A DNA stretch of 6,804 bases, taken from the NCBI GenBank assembly GCA_902783065.1, contig CACZPV010000129.1:1-6804 (forward strand). Reading direction: 5' to 3'. The notes below the pieces were generated by a model. It did no database searches. It was not told the DNA's origin and saw nothing but the letters and a program-made list of their open reading frames with translations. Made by a program: the position numbers and the translations under genes. Position 1 is the first letter of the stretch. Every line of letters begins with the position of its first letter. This document shows positions 5,331 through 6,804 of the stretch, piece by piece. This DNA is from an uncultured Ruminococcus sp. (GTDB lineage Bacteria; Bacillota; Clostridia; Oscillospirales; Acutalibacteraceae).

Positions 5331-6804
5331 ATGAAACCAAAACAGAAAAATGCTTTTAAAAGTCTGTCTGCGTTTATGTTATCCTGCATGATTATATGTG
5401 GAAACACTGCAGAACAATGTATTAACGTGAACATGACAGCAAATGCCACAGAAAATAATGAAGAAATTAAATACATTGGTTTTGGAGTTAGTAATAATGG
5501 TAAATTTACTTTAGGAACTGTTGAAGGTGATCCAAATAATGATAGCGATAATAATGTAACATTGATGTATGGTTATCCTGAGGCTAATACATCATATACA
5601 ACTGTGCGGATAGATGATATCGATTATATGTACGGCTCTGAATGCAGCTCGTTTGAAATTTCAACTGAATCAAACGATAAGACTAATATTTCTACAGCAA
5701 AATACGGAGATATTGAAGTAACACAAACAATTGACATTATTATGAATCCGGCAACCGGAAGAAATGATCTTGCTGAAATCAAATATGAAGTAAAAAACAA
5801 TGGCAGTGAGCCGCATAAAATCGGTACAAGAATAATGCTTGATACAAAACTTGCGAATATTGATGATACACCGTTCAGAGTTTCAGGTATAGGCAGTGTT
5901 ACAACAGAAACAGAATTTACCGGCAGTGAAATACCGGCATATTGGCAGGCATTTGACTATCTTGTTAATCCGACGGTAATTGCACAGGGAAATTTTTTGA
6001 GGGATAAATCAAATCCACCTGATCGTGTTCAATTTGCCAATTGGCGAAAACTTAACATCGTCAGATGGGATTATCAGATTAAGGAAGGGGAGAAAACCGT
6101 AGATACTGCTGTGACAATAACATGGAATGAAAAAGAATTTAAGGCAGGTATGACAGAAACATACAGAACATATTACGGTCTGAGTGATTTTACTGAGGAT
6201 AACCAGCCTCCGCTGGCAATTAGTGTTTACAGTGATGCGCTTATTACTCAGGAGTCATTTAATAAAACTACTAATACCCCTGAATTTCATTCGTTGGAAA
6301 TAACGGCATATATAGAAAATATAGGAGAAAGTACAGCAGAAAACACATACTTGAAATTAATACTTCCTGAGGGAATGAGCGTGGATGCCAATTCCCGGAA
6401 TCTACATACATTTCAAACGCTAAAACGTAACGGCAGTATTGATTTTAACCAAGCTATACCAATTAGCACATCCAGCGGAACAAGCGGAAAAGGTAACGGC
6501 GGTTTTATAGAAAGAGTATTTCTGCCGGAAGATCAGAGTGTATTTACTGTTACTCCGGAAAACGGAAGTACATCAATCAATCAGTCTATGTTAATCGGAG
6601 AATATCTTTTGTATGTTAAAGCTGATAATCTTGAATCAGCAATATTTGATAAAAAAGGAAAAATATTTGTTAATAACAGTAAAGACGATTATGAGTTAAA
6701 ATTGGTTTTTAATGAAGGAGCAGGTAACTTACCATGGCAGGACATTGAAGTATATGGAGAAAAAACAAAATGCTCATCATTGGAAATTGCAGAAGAAGGC
6801 ATGA
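5331..6804 (+). CDS. Exported protein of unknown function (3' end outside window)
   Basis: The frame is open from ATG 5331 to the window end (491 codons, no stop). GGGAGGA lies 8 nt before the start. The N-terminus is a signal peptide: lysines at 3, 5, 7 and 10, a hydrophobic core about 12-23, and a probable cleavage after TANA (39). A first module, about 46-285, has the landmarks GFGVSNNGKFTLG, SYTTVRID, GTRIMLDT, IPAYWQAFDYLVNPTV, DRVQFANW and TYRTYYGL. I recall a similar uncharacterised module in secreted clostridial proteins, but no function is established for it. A second part, about 296-375, reads LEITAYIENIGESTAENTYLKLILPEGM, a beta-sandwich of the kind seen in CARDB/DUF11 surface domains. 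No catalytic motif is evident, and any cell-wall anchor would lie beyond the window. A surface or secreted structural or adhesive role is inferred. Confidence 0.85.
   Translation, partial: MKPKQKNAFKSLSAFMLSCMIICGNTAEQCINVNMTANATENNEEIKYIGFGVSNNGKFTLGTVEGDPNNDSDNNVTLMYGYPEANTSYTTVRIDDIDYMYGSECSSFEISTESNDKTNISTAKYGDIEVTQTIDIIMNPATGRNDLAEIKYEVKNNGSEPHKIGTRIMLDTKLANIDDTPFRVSGIGSVTTETEFTGSEIPAYWQAFDYLVNPTVIAQGNFLRDKSNPPDRVQFANWRKLNIVRWDYQIKEGEKTVDTAVTITWNEKEFKAGMTETYRTYYGLSDFTEDNQPPLAISVYSDALITQESFNKTTNTPEFHSLEITAYIENIGESTAENTYLKLILPEGMSVDANSRNLHTFQTLKRNGSIDFNQAIPISTSSGTSGKGNGGFIERVFLPEDQSVFTVTPENGSTSINQSMLIGEYLLYVKADNLESAIFDKKGKIFVNNSKDDYELKLVFNEGAGNLPWQDIEVYGEKTKCSSLEIAEEGM

Overview
The window looks like a chromosomal segment of an AT-rich Gram-positive anaerobe, most likely a clostridial/ruminococcal Firmicute. 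The reasons are the MurT/GatD cell-wall gene pair, strong GGAGG-type ribosome sites, U-tract terminators, and a secreted protein of a type I associate with Clostridia. This assignment is by gene content and style only; no rRNA or other marker is present.

Layout: (1) 1-251 is a structured leader, followed by metY (252-1523, +), an O-acetylhomoserine sulfhydrylase that makes homocysteine directly from sulfide. (2) A strong terminator at 1686-1717, U-rich on both sides, separates metY from the convergent tspO (1808-2269, -), a five-helix TspO/MBR membrane protein. (3) 2270-2796 is an unusual repeat- and hairpin-rich intergenic region. It holds a 106-bp inverted-repeat element, a dispersed 14-bp repeat, a C/G-rich hairpin overlapping a G-quadruplex motif, and a perfect 13-bp-stem palindrome. 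(4) murT (3551-4867, -) and gatD (2797-3519, -) form an operon with a recognisable promoter at 4986-5014. Together they should make the enzyme that amidates the D-glutamate of lipid II. (5) 4868-5330 is a divergent intergenic region. (6) A partial gene (5331 to the window end, +) encodes an exported protein of unknown function; it runs off the end without a stop.

The two observations most worth following are these. The GatD protein has no cysteine at all, and a threonine sits where the catalytic histidine is expected, although its MurT partner looks intact. The metY leader contains one segment that can pair with either of two others (15-bp versus 19-bp stems), the architecture of an RNA switch, with no known riboswitch signature that I recognise. 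No mobile-element gene, CRISPR array, tRNA or rRNA was seen.
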